The notes under the pieces: model-generated
What the model was told of the DNA's origin: nothing
What the model saw: only the letters and a program-made list of their open reading frames with translations
Databases searched by the model: none
Assembly: GCA_013112725.1 (NCBI GenBank)
Contig: JABFFZ010000059.1
Location: forward strand, 1-35,814
Origin: Chloroflexota bacterium
Lineage (GTDB): Bacteria; Chloroflexota; Anaerolineae; Promineifilales; Promineifilaceae
DNA: 35,814 bases
Direction: 5' to 3'
Part shown: piece after piece, positions 29,691 to 35,814 of the stretch
Position numbering within the stretch: position 1 is the stretch's first letter
Layout of the letters: each line of letters starts with the position of its first letter
Program-made: the position numbers and the translations under genes

Positions 29691-31665
29691 AAGGTGACAT
29701 GGTGATTTTATCATCCACCGGTGTACCGGTTTCGTTCAAAACGGGCAGGCGAACGCCGGAATCACGGTCATAGATGCCCACGATGGCCGGGTATTCGCCG
29801 GGAGCGGCATCGGCGGGAATGGGTACGGCGTGGATTTGCAGGATCACATCACCGGGCTGCCAGCCCCAGGAAGGGGCTTCTAATGAGTCACGTTGGGCAA
29901 AGGGACGGCCGTCTGCCCCCAACACCTGGGTAAACATGACCACATCGGTGGTAAAGGCCGGCGGCACAATTGGGCCTACCCGCACCGGGTCTTGTACCTG
30001 CCAGATAGTCAGCAGTTCGGCCACGCCACCAGGCACGACAGACTCGGCCAGCCAACCGGCATAACGCAAAGTGAGCGCGTCATTCAGGTTCACGCTGCCG
30101 GGCGCCAACGAAGCGCCCGTGTTCCATTCCCAGGGCAGCGCACCCACATCCAGTTCCACCAACGTAAACGACGGGTCTAAATCATCCGGGTGCAAGGTGA
30201 CGGTCTGCTGCGGCTGCGCCAACATCACAAACGCCGGGTGCAGCGGTGTGGAGGCGGGGATGACCGCCAGCGTATCCTGCCCACCGGGCAACACCAGGGC
30301 ATACCGGGCATCGGCCCAGCGGAAATCGGTGTCGCCCGCCAGCACCAGGGCAATGGACGGATCATGCGCCGGACCAGGGTAGACGGTAGAGAGCAGCACC
30401 GGCCCATCTATTGTCTGGCTGTTGAGGTAGGCCAGCGACTGCACCAGATTGTGCTGGTACGCGCCGCGCACAGCGGGTGACTGCCCCCAACGCATGAAGT
30501 AATCGTTAATCGTGGTGGCGCCCACCCAGAACAGCCAGACAGCCAGGGCAACGGCCGTAACCCACCGTCCATAACGCGGCCAACGCCCAACAACCCAGCT
30601 TACAAACGCCCAAAAGCCAACGGCCGGGAGCATAAACACAGCGGGCAGCGCCGCCAGATTGCGGGTGGTGTTGGCGGTGGCCCCGGTGATGAGTGAGGGC
30701 AGGATGCCCACACCAAACCAGAGCAGCAAAAAAGCGGCGTTTGGCTGCCGCCAGCGCCAAAGAGAAATAGCAATACCGAGCAGGAAGAACACGGCTGTGA
30801 CCACCTCAAACACCGGTCGTCCGGGAATGTTGTACGCCAGGAATTGGTCCCCCTGCCCCGGCCACACAAAGGCCAGCAGCGCCCCGGCCGCATTGCGCGC
30901 CAGCGGCAGCAGGTTCCCCTGGCGCAAATCGTTGAGCGGCCTGTCCAGCATGTCCAGTCGCGTCAGGGCATAGGGATAACGTTCCAGGTACAGGAATATG
31001 GGTGTTACCAGCAGCGCCGCCAGCAGCAAACCGGCCAGCGTTGGCCGCCACATCCGCCAGAAAGAAGGCCGATGAGCCAGCAGCAGGTACAGCAAAAACA
31101 ACGGAAACAACAACCAGGCCACCCGCGCCGCCAGATAAATGTGCAGCGTCACCGCCACACACACCCCAAACCCAATGACCGCTGACCGTTTACCGTTTAC
31201 CGATAACCGATTATCGAATAGTCGCCAGAAAAACCAGACCGCCAGGGTCATAAACAGGGGCAGCAGCCCGGCGCGCAGGGCTTCGCGGCTGGTAGCCAGG
31301 GGCCAGAAGGAGAGGGCGATGAGTACGGCCGTGACCAACGCCACTCTCCTATCAAAAGCCCGGTTGGCCCAGGCATACACCGCCGCAATCACGGCCGTGC
31401 CCGCCATCACATTCACCAGCCGCAGCGCCAACAACCCCTCACCCAACAGCGCCATGAACCCGGCCACAACGTAGCTGTAGAGCGGTTCGCTGCCATAGTT
31501 GAGGGGAAAGTAAAAGAGTAAGATACCGTCCAGAATGCCAATGGCTTCACGGCCGTGATTGGCTTCATCGTGCGTCAGACCGGGCGGCAGGCTGGTCAGC
31601 GCCGCCAACCGCAGGCCAAACGCCAGCAGCAAAATCAGGAGGATGGGGCCATTTCGTTTCCACAT
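29668..31665 (-). CDS. GT-C family glycosyltransferase (PMT/ArnT-like)
   Basis: A 665-residue membrane protein from ATG 31665. The first helix PILLILLLAFGLRLAAL is followed by the acidic motif GLTHDEANHGREA (D33, E34), the metal/lipid-sugar site of GT-C enzymes. About ten further helices follow (for example LAVWFFWRLF, LLFPLFLLYLLLAH, LAGLLLAALLVTPIFLYL, LLLWFGVGILPSLI). A soluble C-terminal domain of about 220 residues is beta-rich. It transfers a sugar from a polyprenyl-phosphate donor to an external acceptor; the acceptor is unknown. Six heptamer units (31176-31217) are inserted in frame at the start of a cytoplasmic loop. A TATAAT box ends nine bases before the ATG. Confidence 0.8.
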   Translation of the reverse strand: MWKRNGPILLILLLAFGLRLAALTSLPPGLTHDEANHGREAIGILDGILLFYFPLNYGSEPLYSYVVAGFMALLGEGLLALRLVNVMAGTAVIAAVYAWANRAFDRRVALVTAVLIALSFWPLATSREALRAGLLPLFMTLAVWFFWRLFDNRLSVNGKRSAVIGFGVCVAVTLHIYLAARVAWLLFPLFLLYLLLAHRPSFWRMWRPTLAGLLLAALLVTPIFLYLERYPYALTRLDMLDRPLNDLRQGNLLPLARNAAGALLAFVWPGQGDQFLAYNIPGRPVFEVVTAVFFLLGIAISLWRWRQPNAAFLLLWFGVGILPSLITGATANTTRNLAALPAVFMLPAVGFWAFVSWVVGRWPRYGRWVTAVALAVWLFWVGATTINDYFMRWGQSPAVRGAYQHNLVQSLAYLNSQTIDGPVLLSTVYPGPAHDPSIALVLAGDTDFRWADARYALVLPGGQDTLAVIPASTPLHPAFVMLAQPQQTVTLHPDDLDPSFTLVELDVGALPWEWNTGASLAPGSVNLNDALTLRYAGWLAESVVPGGVAELLTIWQVQDPVRVGPIVPPAFTTDVVMFTQVLGADGRPFAQRDSLEAPSWGWQPGDVILQIHAVPIPADAAPGEYPAIVGIYDRDSGVRLPVLNETGTPVDDKITMSPLIVIRNP
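31176..31217. repeat. Six heptamers inside the glycosyltransferase coding region
   Basis: TGACCGC, TGACCGT, TTACCGT, TTACCGA, TAACCGA, TTATCGA: six contiguous units, 42 bp, a multiple of three, so the frame is kept. They encode the loop DNRLSVNGKRSAVIG. The unit is the inverse of the TAATCGG heptamers at 32581. Confidence 0.7.
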
Positions 31666-31674
31666 GCGGGCGGC

Positions 31675-31680
31675 ATTATA
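31675..31680 (-). promoter_or_regulatory. -10 box directly upstream of the glycosyltransferase ATG
   Basis: TATAAT on the minus strand ends nine bases before ATG 31665. There is no Shine-Dalgarno, so the transcript is likely leaderless or nearly so. Confidence 0.45.
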
Positions 31681-31823
31681 CTTGACATGGCGGCCGGGCG
31701 ACACGGTGACATGGTGACAAAATGCCGAAATTTGCCGCCTGTCACTGGTCAGGGACGAGAGAAGTTGATAGATTTATAGGGCGATTTTCAAAATCCCCCT
31801 ACATATTGGCAGGAGGTAGAGCA

Positions 31824-32597
31824 ATGCCTGAGAATCTGGAAACCTTACGCAAGCAGCGCAACATGAAGGCCGGTCAGTTGGCGGCCAAATCGGGTGTACC
31901 CATCAAACAAATTGCCGCCTATGAAAAAGGGGAACGCATTAAAGTGGCCGATATGCCCAAACTGGCCCGCGCTCTATTTGTAGACGAGTCCCAAATTAAC
32001 TGGGTCTCTGTGCCGCCCCCGCCGCCGCCGCCCAAACCGGTAGTGGAAAAGCCCCCAAAAGTGGCCGCGACGGCCGAACCCCAGGCCGAAACGCCCGAAA
32101 AACCAGAGAGAACGGAAAAGCCCCGCCGGTCGAAATGGCAAAAGTCAAAACCTGGGCTGCCTGCACGGCCGTCGCAGATTGACCACGCGCTGATGATGGC
32201 CGCCAAAGTGGGGGAAGATGAAACGGCCGTGACCGAAAAAGCGGGCAAACCCCTGGCTGAACTCACCCAAACCGAAGCCAGCCATCTCATCATGACCTAC
32301 CAGAAAGCGTGGTTGGAATACAAAAAATCGCGGGTACCGGGTGATCCCGGCATTCGGGGCAACCAGGGCAAACGCGCCCTGACGCCGGAAGCGGTTGATC
32401 GCTATGAAATGGCGTATTTGCAGGCGCGGCAGGAAGCGGGCGACGAAGTAACCTTCACCCTGTTTGATGGTTCGGTGCGGCACGGCCGTATTACCGGCTT
32501 CTCCCCCTATGCCATCACCATCCAACAACCTGATGGTGGGGAGACGACGCTGCAAAAGTTGGGTATCGCGTATTATTCGGTAATCGGTAATCAGTAA
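31824..32597 (+). CDS. Helix-turn-helix protein with C-terminal Sm/Hfq-like domain, paralog 1
   Basis: 257 residues from ATG 31824, AGGAGGT six bases upstream; the longer frame from 31722 is rejected. Residues 1-60 are an XRE-type helix-turn-helix (NLETLRKQRNMKAGQLAAKS, GVPIKQIAAYEKGERI, ADMPKLARAL). A proline-rich then charged disordered linker runs to about 135. A helical segment (SHLIMTYQKAWLEYKKS) leads to residues 208-255, EVTFTLFDGSVRHGRITGFS, YAITIQQPDGG, TLQKLGIAYY. The L-x-D-G-x-x-x-x-G-x-I-x-x-F-x-x-Y-x-I pattern followed by LQKLGI is that of Sm1/Sm2 of Hfq. Likely role: nucleic-acid binding regulator. The last codons before the stop are TAATCGG heptamers. Confidence 0.65.
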   Translation: MPENLETLRKQRNMKAGQLAAKSGVPIKQIAAYEKGERIKVADMPKLARALFVDESQINWVSVPPPPPPPKPVVEKPPKVAATAEPQAETPEKPERTEKPRRSKWQKSKPGLPARPSQIDHALMMAAKVGEDETAVTEKAGKPLAELTQTEASHLIMTYQKAWLEYKKSRVPGDPGIRGNQGKRALTPEAVDRYEMAYLQARQEAGDEVTFTLFDGSVRHGRITGFSPYAITIQQPDGGETTLQKLGIAYYSVIGNQ

Positions 32598-32627
32598 ACA
32601 GTAATCGGCTTACCGATTACCGATTAC
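32580..32627 (+). repeat. TAATCGG heptamer hairpin spanning a stop codon and the next ribosome site
   Basis: GTAATCGGTAATC (32580-32592) and GATTACCGATTAC (32615-32627) pair perfectly over 13 bp. The stop of the first helix-turn-helix/Sm gene lies in the loop (32595-32597) and the AGGAG of the next gene (32628-32632) begins just after the right arm. It may tune coupling between the two genes. Confidence 0.75.
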
Positions 32628-32639
32628 AGGAGTACACCC

Positions 32640-33044
32640 ATGAGCTTGTCAGACCATTTACGCTACTTGCGGGCGATGCGGGGGGGAGCGCCAATTGATG
32701 AAGTGGCTCACGCGGTCGGCATTGAAAAAGTGATAGCTGCAAATATGGCCGAAAAGCAGTACCGGCCGGTAGCAGATGATACGCTCATCGAAAAGCTGGC
32801 CGCTTATTACGGCCGTCCTCTGGAAGAATTCCAGTGGCACAATGCCCGCTCCCGCAAGCAGTTCACCTACTTTATCAACAAGGCCATGCAGAAGGAGACG
32901 GCCGTTTCCCTGGTCTTGCGGCACGGCGAAACAATAACCGGCATGGTGGAAGATTGGGATATGGCCTGTGTGGCGCTGCGGCTGGCGGACGGCCGTTTGC
33001 TCGTCGTCCAGCGCCACGCCGTTGTGGATTGGTCAATGTGGTAA
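32640..33044 (+). CDS. Helix-turn-helix protein with C-terminal Sm/Hfq-like domain, paralog 2
   Basis: 134 residues from ATG 32640, AGGAG seven bases upstream. Residues 1-70 form an XRE-like region (HLRYLRAMRGGAPIDEVAHA, VGIEKVIAANMAEKQY, DTLIEKLAAYYGRPLEEF). Residues about 88-134 read VSLVLRHGETITGMVEDWDM, VALRLADGRLLVVQRHAV. The pattern with GxxxxGxI/V, a hydrophobic strand and ending QRHAVVDW mimics YKHAIST of Hfq Sm2. It is a shorter relative of the preceding gene, 42 bases away, so probably a duplicated, co-expressed pair. The XRE assignment is weaker here than in the first paralog. Confidence 0.6.
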   Translation: MSLSDHLRYLRAMRGGAPIDEVAHAVGIEKVIAANMAEKQYRPVADDTLIEKLAAYYGRPLEEFQWHNARSRKQFTYFINKAMQKETAVSLVLRHGETITGMVEDWDMACVALRLADGRLLVVQRHAVVDWSMW

Positions 33045-33250
33045 TGGGTTTTTAGCCGTTCCACCACCGCTTTTTTGACGATGAGCTGACAAGTGCGTTC
33101 GCTTTGCAGTTGGGATTTCACGGCCGTAGCCTGCACCGTAAATTTGCCATCCTCCGTAATTGGTTGTGTTAGAGCCAGCCATTAGCAAATTCATAAGCCG
33201 TAGCCTGCACCGTAAATTTGCCATCCTGCGTAATCCCGCAGCCGGGCAAA
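33045..33250. repeat. Gene-free stretch with two exact-like 37-bp direct repeats
   Basis: 33124-33160 and 33198-33234 are copies of one 37-mer with a single difference (CCGTAGCCTGCACCGTAAAT followed by TTGCCATCCT, then C or G, CGTAAT). They are 74 bp apart. No gene is visible on either strand. The stretch looks like decayed or duplicated mobile DNA beside the MITE. Confidence 0.75.
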
Positions 33251-33422
33251 TATACCAACGAAGGGCATAATCTGACATTTTAGCCGGCGGTTGAAACCGC
33301 GCCTACACGTGCAAAGTCGGCCTTCACCGACTGGGCCCCAGACCGTGCAGGCGATCTTTGCCCTTGTTGCCGCAAATTCCATTCGCCGGGCAAAATGACA
33401 CTTTATGCCCTTTGACAGTATA
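33251..33422. mobile_element. 172-bp MITE with IS630-type terminal inverted repeats
   Basis: The left end TATACCAACGAAGGGCATAA and the inverted right end TATACTGTCAAAGGGCATAA share about 30 of 40 positions, continuing through TGNCATTTT and CCGGCG. The same end is at 198-226 beside the IS630-like transposase. The inside has no ORF but two small hairpins (CGGTTGAAACCG near 33288, and AGTCGG...CCGACT near 33316). It fits a non-autonomous element moved in trans by an IS630 enzyme, with TA flanks. Confidence 0.7.
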
Positions 33423-33478
33423 AATTCGCGGTTACAGAAGGCGAAGACCACCTGCACGGTCTGGCCCCGGCCAGGAAA
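33336..33478. repeat. Diverged inverted repeat spanning the MITE right half and its flank
   Basis: CCAGACCGTGCAGG (about 33340) and its inverse CCTGCACGGTCTGG (about 33450) continue into related sequence (CTTTGCC/GGCGAAG, CCGCAAATT/AATTCGCGG) for about 45 bp with several mismatches. One arm is inside the MITE and the other outside it. Confidence 0.5.
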
Positions 33479-33560
33479 CCCATTTTTAACACTGGTTAAT
33501 TTCATGTGTACCCATCGGTAAACTTCCAAATTAACAACTGCCCTTGTACCTTCCTTTATA

Positions 33561-33610
33561 ACGGCCATAATCACCTGTAGTTTGTGAAGAGTACAGGTGA
33601 TTATGGCCGT
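33561..33610 (+). promoter_or_regulatory. Perfect 19-bp inverted repeat covering ribosome site and start codon of the iron-type permease
   Basis: ACGGCCATAATCACCTGTA (33561-33579) and TACAGGTGATTATGGCCGT (33592-33610) are perfect inverted copies around a 12-bp loop. The right arm contains the AGGTG ribosome site and the ATG at 33603. As RNA it would hide both; as DNA it could be an operator for a dimeric, perhaps metal-dependent, repressor. TTTATA/TATAAC (33555-33562) at the left arm may be the -10, which would favour the DNA-operator reading. Confidence 0.7.
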
Positions 33611-35282
33611 GAATGAACTTGGCAGAGTGCGCACCCTGCCCCAACCAATCCAACTACAACAGTGGCGGCACGGCCGTCACCTATCCCCGTTTTATCTCCT
33701 GTTGATCGGCACGGCGGTGCTTGTCTCCGCGTTGATCTCGCTGGTACCGGCCTATTTGCTGCTGCGCACCGCCACCGGCTGGCAAAACGCTGCCGATACC
33801 CTACTGCGGGTGCAAACATGGCAGGTATTGGGCAACACCCTCTGGCTGGCGCTGACGGTCACAGTGGCCACGGCCGTACTCGCCGTGCCCCTGGCCTGGC
33901 TGACAACCTGCACTGACCTGCCCGGCAAGCGTATCTGGGTCATCTTGCTGGCGCTGCCGCTGGTCATCCCCAGCTATGTGGCCGCCTTCCTCTTCGTCTC
34001 CATGATGACGCCCAAAGGGTTGTTGCAGCAGTTGACCTACCCGCTGCTGGGCATTGAGCGTTTCCCCAACGTCTACGGCTTTCCTGGGGCGTTTTTTGTA
34101 CTGACCATCATCAGCTACCCCTTCACCTTCCTGACGGTGCGGGCGGCGCTGCGGCGGATGGACCCGGCGCTGGTGGAAGCGGCGCGCAGCCTGGGGCTGT
34201 CGCCGCGCCGGGCATTCTTCCGGGTGACGCTGCCTTATCTACGGCCGTCTATCCTGGCCGGTAGTCTCCTGGTGGCGCTCTATGTGCTGCGTGACTTTGG
34301 CGTTGTCACCCTGCTGCAATACTCCACCTTCACGCGCATCATCTACAACCGCTATACGGCGTATAAGTTGGACGCGGCGGCGGCGCTGGCGTTGGTGCTG
34401 GTGGTGGTCACGGCCGTGATCCTCTACTTTGAATACAAAAGCCGGGGGCGCGCCCGTTATGAGCGCATCTCCATTGGCGCGGCGCGGCGGATGCGCCCCA
34501 CACCGCTCGGTATCTGGCGCATTCCGGCGCTGGCTTTTGTTTCCGGCGTCGTCGTGACGGCGCTCATCATCCCCACCGGGGGATTGGTGTATTGGTTTTG
34601 GCGCGGTTGGAACCAGGATTTTGGCGTGAAAGAACTGGGCGCGGCGCAAAATAATCTGGCGTCCCTCTCTACTCTGGTGCAGCCGGCCATCAATTCCTTC
34701 ACGGCGTCGCTGGCAGGGGCCGGCCTGGCCATGCTGCTGGCGCTGCCCATTGCCATCCTGGCCGTGCGCCGCCCCAGTAAGATCAGCGCCTTTTTTGAAC
34801 GGCTGACCTATGCCAGCTATGCCCTGCCCGGTATTGTGGTGGCGCTGGCGTTTGTCTTTTTTGGCATCAACTATGCCCGCCCGTTGTACCAGACGCTGCC
34901 CATGCTGCTGCTGGCGTATGTGATTTTGTTCTTGCCGCAGGCGATGGGGGCGCAGCGTAGCTCCTTGCTGCAACTGTCCGCCGGGCTGGAAGAGGCGGCG
35001 CGGAGTCTGGGCAAACGGCCGTCGGCCGTTTTCACCCGTATCACCCTGCCCCTGGTCAAACCGGGTATGCTCGCTGGCAGCGCGCTGGTGTTCCTCACCT
35101 GCATGAAGGAACTGCCCGCCACCCTCATCCTCAGCCCCATCGGCTTTAACACGCTGGCGGTGCAGGTGTGGGGCAACATCAACGAAGCGTTCTTCGCCCG
35201 CGCCGCCGCCCCCGCACTGCTGCTCCTTCTGCTCTCCTCCATCCCCCTGGCGTGGATGACGCTGAGGGAAAGAGAATTATGA
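33603..35282 (+). CDS. Fe3+-type ABC transporter permease (FbpB-like, two fused halves)
   Basis: A 559-residue membrane protein from ATG 33603; a GTG at 33597 is the alternative. It holds two homologous permease halves, each ending in an EAA loop: EAARSLGLSPRRAFFRVTLP (about residues 195-215) and EAARSLGKRPSAVFTRITLP (about 460-480). About twelve membrane helices, as in FbpB/SfuB/AfuB. With the ATPase gene downstream and a periplasmic or lipoprotein binding partner (not in the window) it would import Fe3+; thiamine or 2-aminoethylphosphonate importers of similar build cannot be excluded. Regulation is suggested by the inverted repeat over its start. Confidence 0.85.
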   Translation: MAVNELGRVRTLPQPIQLQQWRHGRHLSPFYLLLIGTAVLVSALISLVPAYLLLRTATGWQNAADTLLRVQTWQVLGNTLWLALTVTVATAVLAVPLAWLTTCTDLPGKRIWVILLALPLVIPSYVAAFLFVSMMTPKGLLQQLTYPLLGIERFPNVYGFPGAFFVLTIISYPFTFLTVRAALRRMDPALVEAARSLGLSPRRAFFRVTLPYLRPSILAGSLLVALYVLRDFGVVTLLQYSTFTRIIYNRYTAYKLDAAAALALVLVVVTAVILYFEYKSRGRARYERISIGAARRMRPTPLGIWRIPALAFVSGVVVTALIIPTGGLVYWFWRGWNQDFGVKELGAAQNNLASLSTLVQPAINSFTASLAGAGLAMLLALPIAILAVRRPSKISAFFERLTYASYALPGIVVALAFVFFGINYARPLYQTLPMLLLAYVILFLPQAMGAQRSSLLQLSAGLEEAARSLGKRPSAVFTRITLPLVKPGMLAGSALVFLTCMKELPATLILSPIGFNTLAVQVWGNINEAFFARAAAPALLLLLLSSIPLAWMTLREREL

Positions 35283-35340
35283 ATTAGGAATTAGGAATTA
35301 TGAAAGGGAGCCGCCGGCTTCATAATTCATAATTCATCCT
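35281..35340. repeat. GAATTAK heptamer hairpin between permease and ATPase genes
   Basis: GAATTAG, GAATTAG, GAATTAT units begin at the permease stop. GAATTAGGAATTATGAA (35288-35304) pairs with TTCATAATTCATAATTC (35319-35335), 16 of 17. The loop contains GCCGCCGGC. It may separate permease and ATPase expression levels. Confidence 0.75.
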
Positions 35341-35352
35341 TCATAATTCCCC

Positions 35353-35814
35353 ATGTCCACCGTCACCTGCCGCAACCTCACCAAAGCATTTGATAACCAG
35401 CCGGTTGTGGCCGGAGTTAGTTTTGATGTGCAGCCGGGGCAGATTTTGGCGCTGCTGGGGCCGAGTGGTTGTGGCAAAACCACCACGCTGCGCCTGATTG
35501 CCGGGTTTGAACAGTTGGACGGCGGCCTGATTGAGATTGATGGGCAGGTGGTGGCGGACGGCCGTACCCATATTCCCCCCGAAAAACGGCGCGCCGGTAT
35601 CGTCTTCCAAGATTACGCCATCTTCCCCCACCTGAGCGTGGCCGAAAACGTCGGTTTTGGGCTGGACAAACAGGGCCGCGCCGAACGGGTGGCCGAGATG
35701 CTGGAATTTGTGGGGCTGCCGGGATTGGGGGAGCGCATGCCCCATGAACTGTCCGGCGGGCAGCAGCAGCGGGTGGCGCTGGCGCGGGCGCTGGCGCCGC
35801 AGCCGGTGGTGCTG
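35353..35814 (+). CDS. Fe3+-type ABC transporter ATP-binding protein, 3' end beyond the window
   Basis: 154 codons visible from ATG 35353 (MSTVTCRNLTKAF). Walker A GPSGCGKTTTLRLIAGF, Q-loop VFQDYAIFPHLSVAENV, signature LSGGQQQRVALARAL. The Y of QDYAIFPH and HLSVAENVGFGL are typical of FbpC/PotA-type import ATPases. It is truncated before Walker B. It pairs with the upstream permease. No Shine-Dalgarno is visible before the ATG. Confidence 0.9.
   Translation, partial: MSTVTCRNLTKAFDNQPVVAGVSFDVQPGQILALLGPSGCGKTTTLRLIAGFEQLDGGLIEIDGQVVADGRTHIPPEKRRAGIVFQDYAIFPHLSVAENVGFGLDKQGRAERVAEMLEFVGLPGLGERMPHELSGGQQQRVALARALAPQPVVL

Larger units (their letters stand above)
438..35565. repeat. Dispersed 8-bp palindrome ACGGCCGT, about 104 copies across the window
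   Basis: A hand count gives roughly 104 copies, first at 438 and last at 35558-35565, in nearly every gene and in intergenic repeats. In coding frames it reads as T-A-V, N/D-G-R or R-P, which explains the frequent TAV, DGR and RP tripeptides. Near-copies (GCGGCCGT, ACGGCCAT, ACGGCCGA) are also present. Expected by base composition: less than one. Confidence 0.9.

Noticed and set aside
33191..33634. 147-codon minus-strand ORF across the MITE
   Set aside because: It is made of the MITE, the direct repeat and the permease start region; no protein motif, and the repeat-coded GWQIYGAGYG is a by-product of duplicated DNA.
1..35814. tRNA, rRNA, known riboswitch
   Set aside because: I looked for cloverleaf-like and conserved riboswitch cores by eye and saw none; short or unusual ones could be missed.

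Overview
The window looks like a chromosomal segment of a bacterium of the phylum Chloroflexota, probably Anaerolineae-like. This is inference. It rests on the gene repertoire (a kinase-like, DUF3090 and phosphomutase trio, REC-CpaE fusion, LiaFSR-like operon, DUF2283 and DUF2281 proteins), the moderate GC content, and the abundance of small palindromes and hairpins. No rRNA, tRNA or CRISPR array was seen.

Layout. 1-226: right end of an IS630-like element. 227-3410: accessory island of four small same-strand modules (RHH/MazF, an uncharacterised protein with DUF2283, DUF2281/PIN, Phd-like/RelE), separated by copies of a 42-bp repeat. The PIN and RelE toxins are broken while their antitoxins are intact. 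3644-6412: small ORF, ECF sigma factor and a membrane-anchored partner. 6503-10521 (minus): envelope-stress-type operon (membrane protein, ABC ATPase, ABC permease, histidine kinase, response regulator). 10757-13101 (minus): DedA, ExoD-like and RsgA. 13187-18577 (minus): NlpC/P60 hydrolase, MscS channel, GAF histidine kinase, sirtuin, REC-CpaE fusion. 18588-20623 (minus): the kinase-like, DUF3090 and phosphomutase trio. 20730-21499: two small unknown genes. 21799-23346: repeat-domain lipoprotein. 23395-24486: homoserine dehydrogenase behind an apparent leader-peptide attenuator, then a class-V aminotransferase-like gene, an S9 peptidase, a glutamate dehydrogenase and a GT-C glycosyltransferase. 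31824-33044: two adjacent genes that each join a helix-turn-helix to an Sm/Hfq-like C-terminus. 33045-33602: gene-free, holding a MITE whose ends match the IS630 end at the left edge. 33603-35814: Fe3+-type ABC permease and ATPase, the ATPase cut by the window edge.

Three genome-scale signals stand out. First, the 8-bp palindrome ACGGCCGT occurs about 104 times by hand count, roughly one per 345 bp, where under one is expected from base composition. It lies in genes and between them, like HIP1 of cyanobacteria. Second, heptanucleotide tandem repeats (GTGAYGM, TAATCGG, GAATTAK families) form hairpins at gene ends and in one case sit inside a coding region. Third, several genes show uncommon initiation: promoter -10 boxes directly upstream of ATG (leaderless candidates), and CTG or ATA start candidates behind good Shine-Dalgarno sites. 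Everything here is read by eye, without homology searches.
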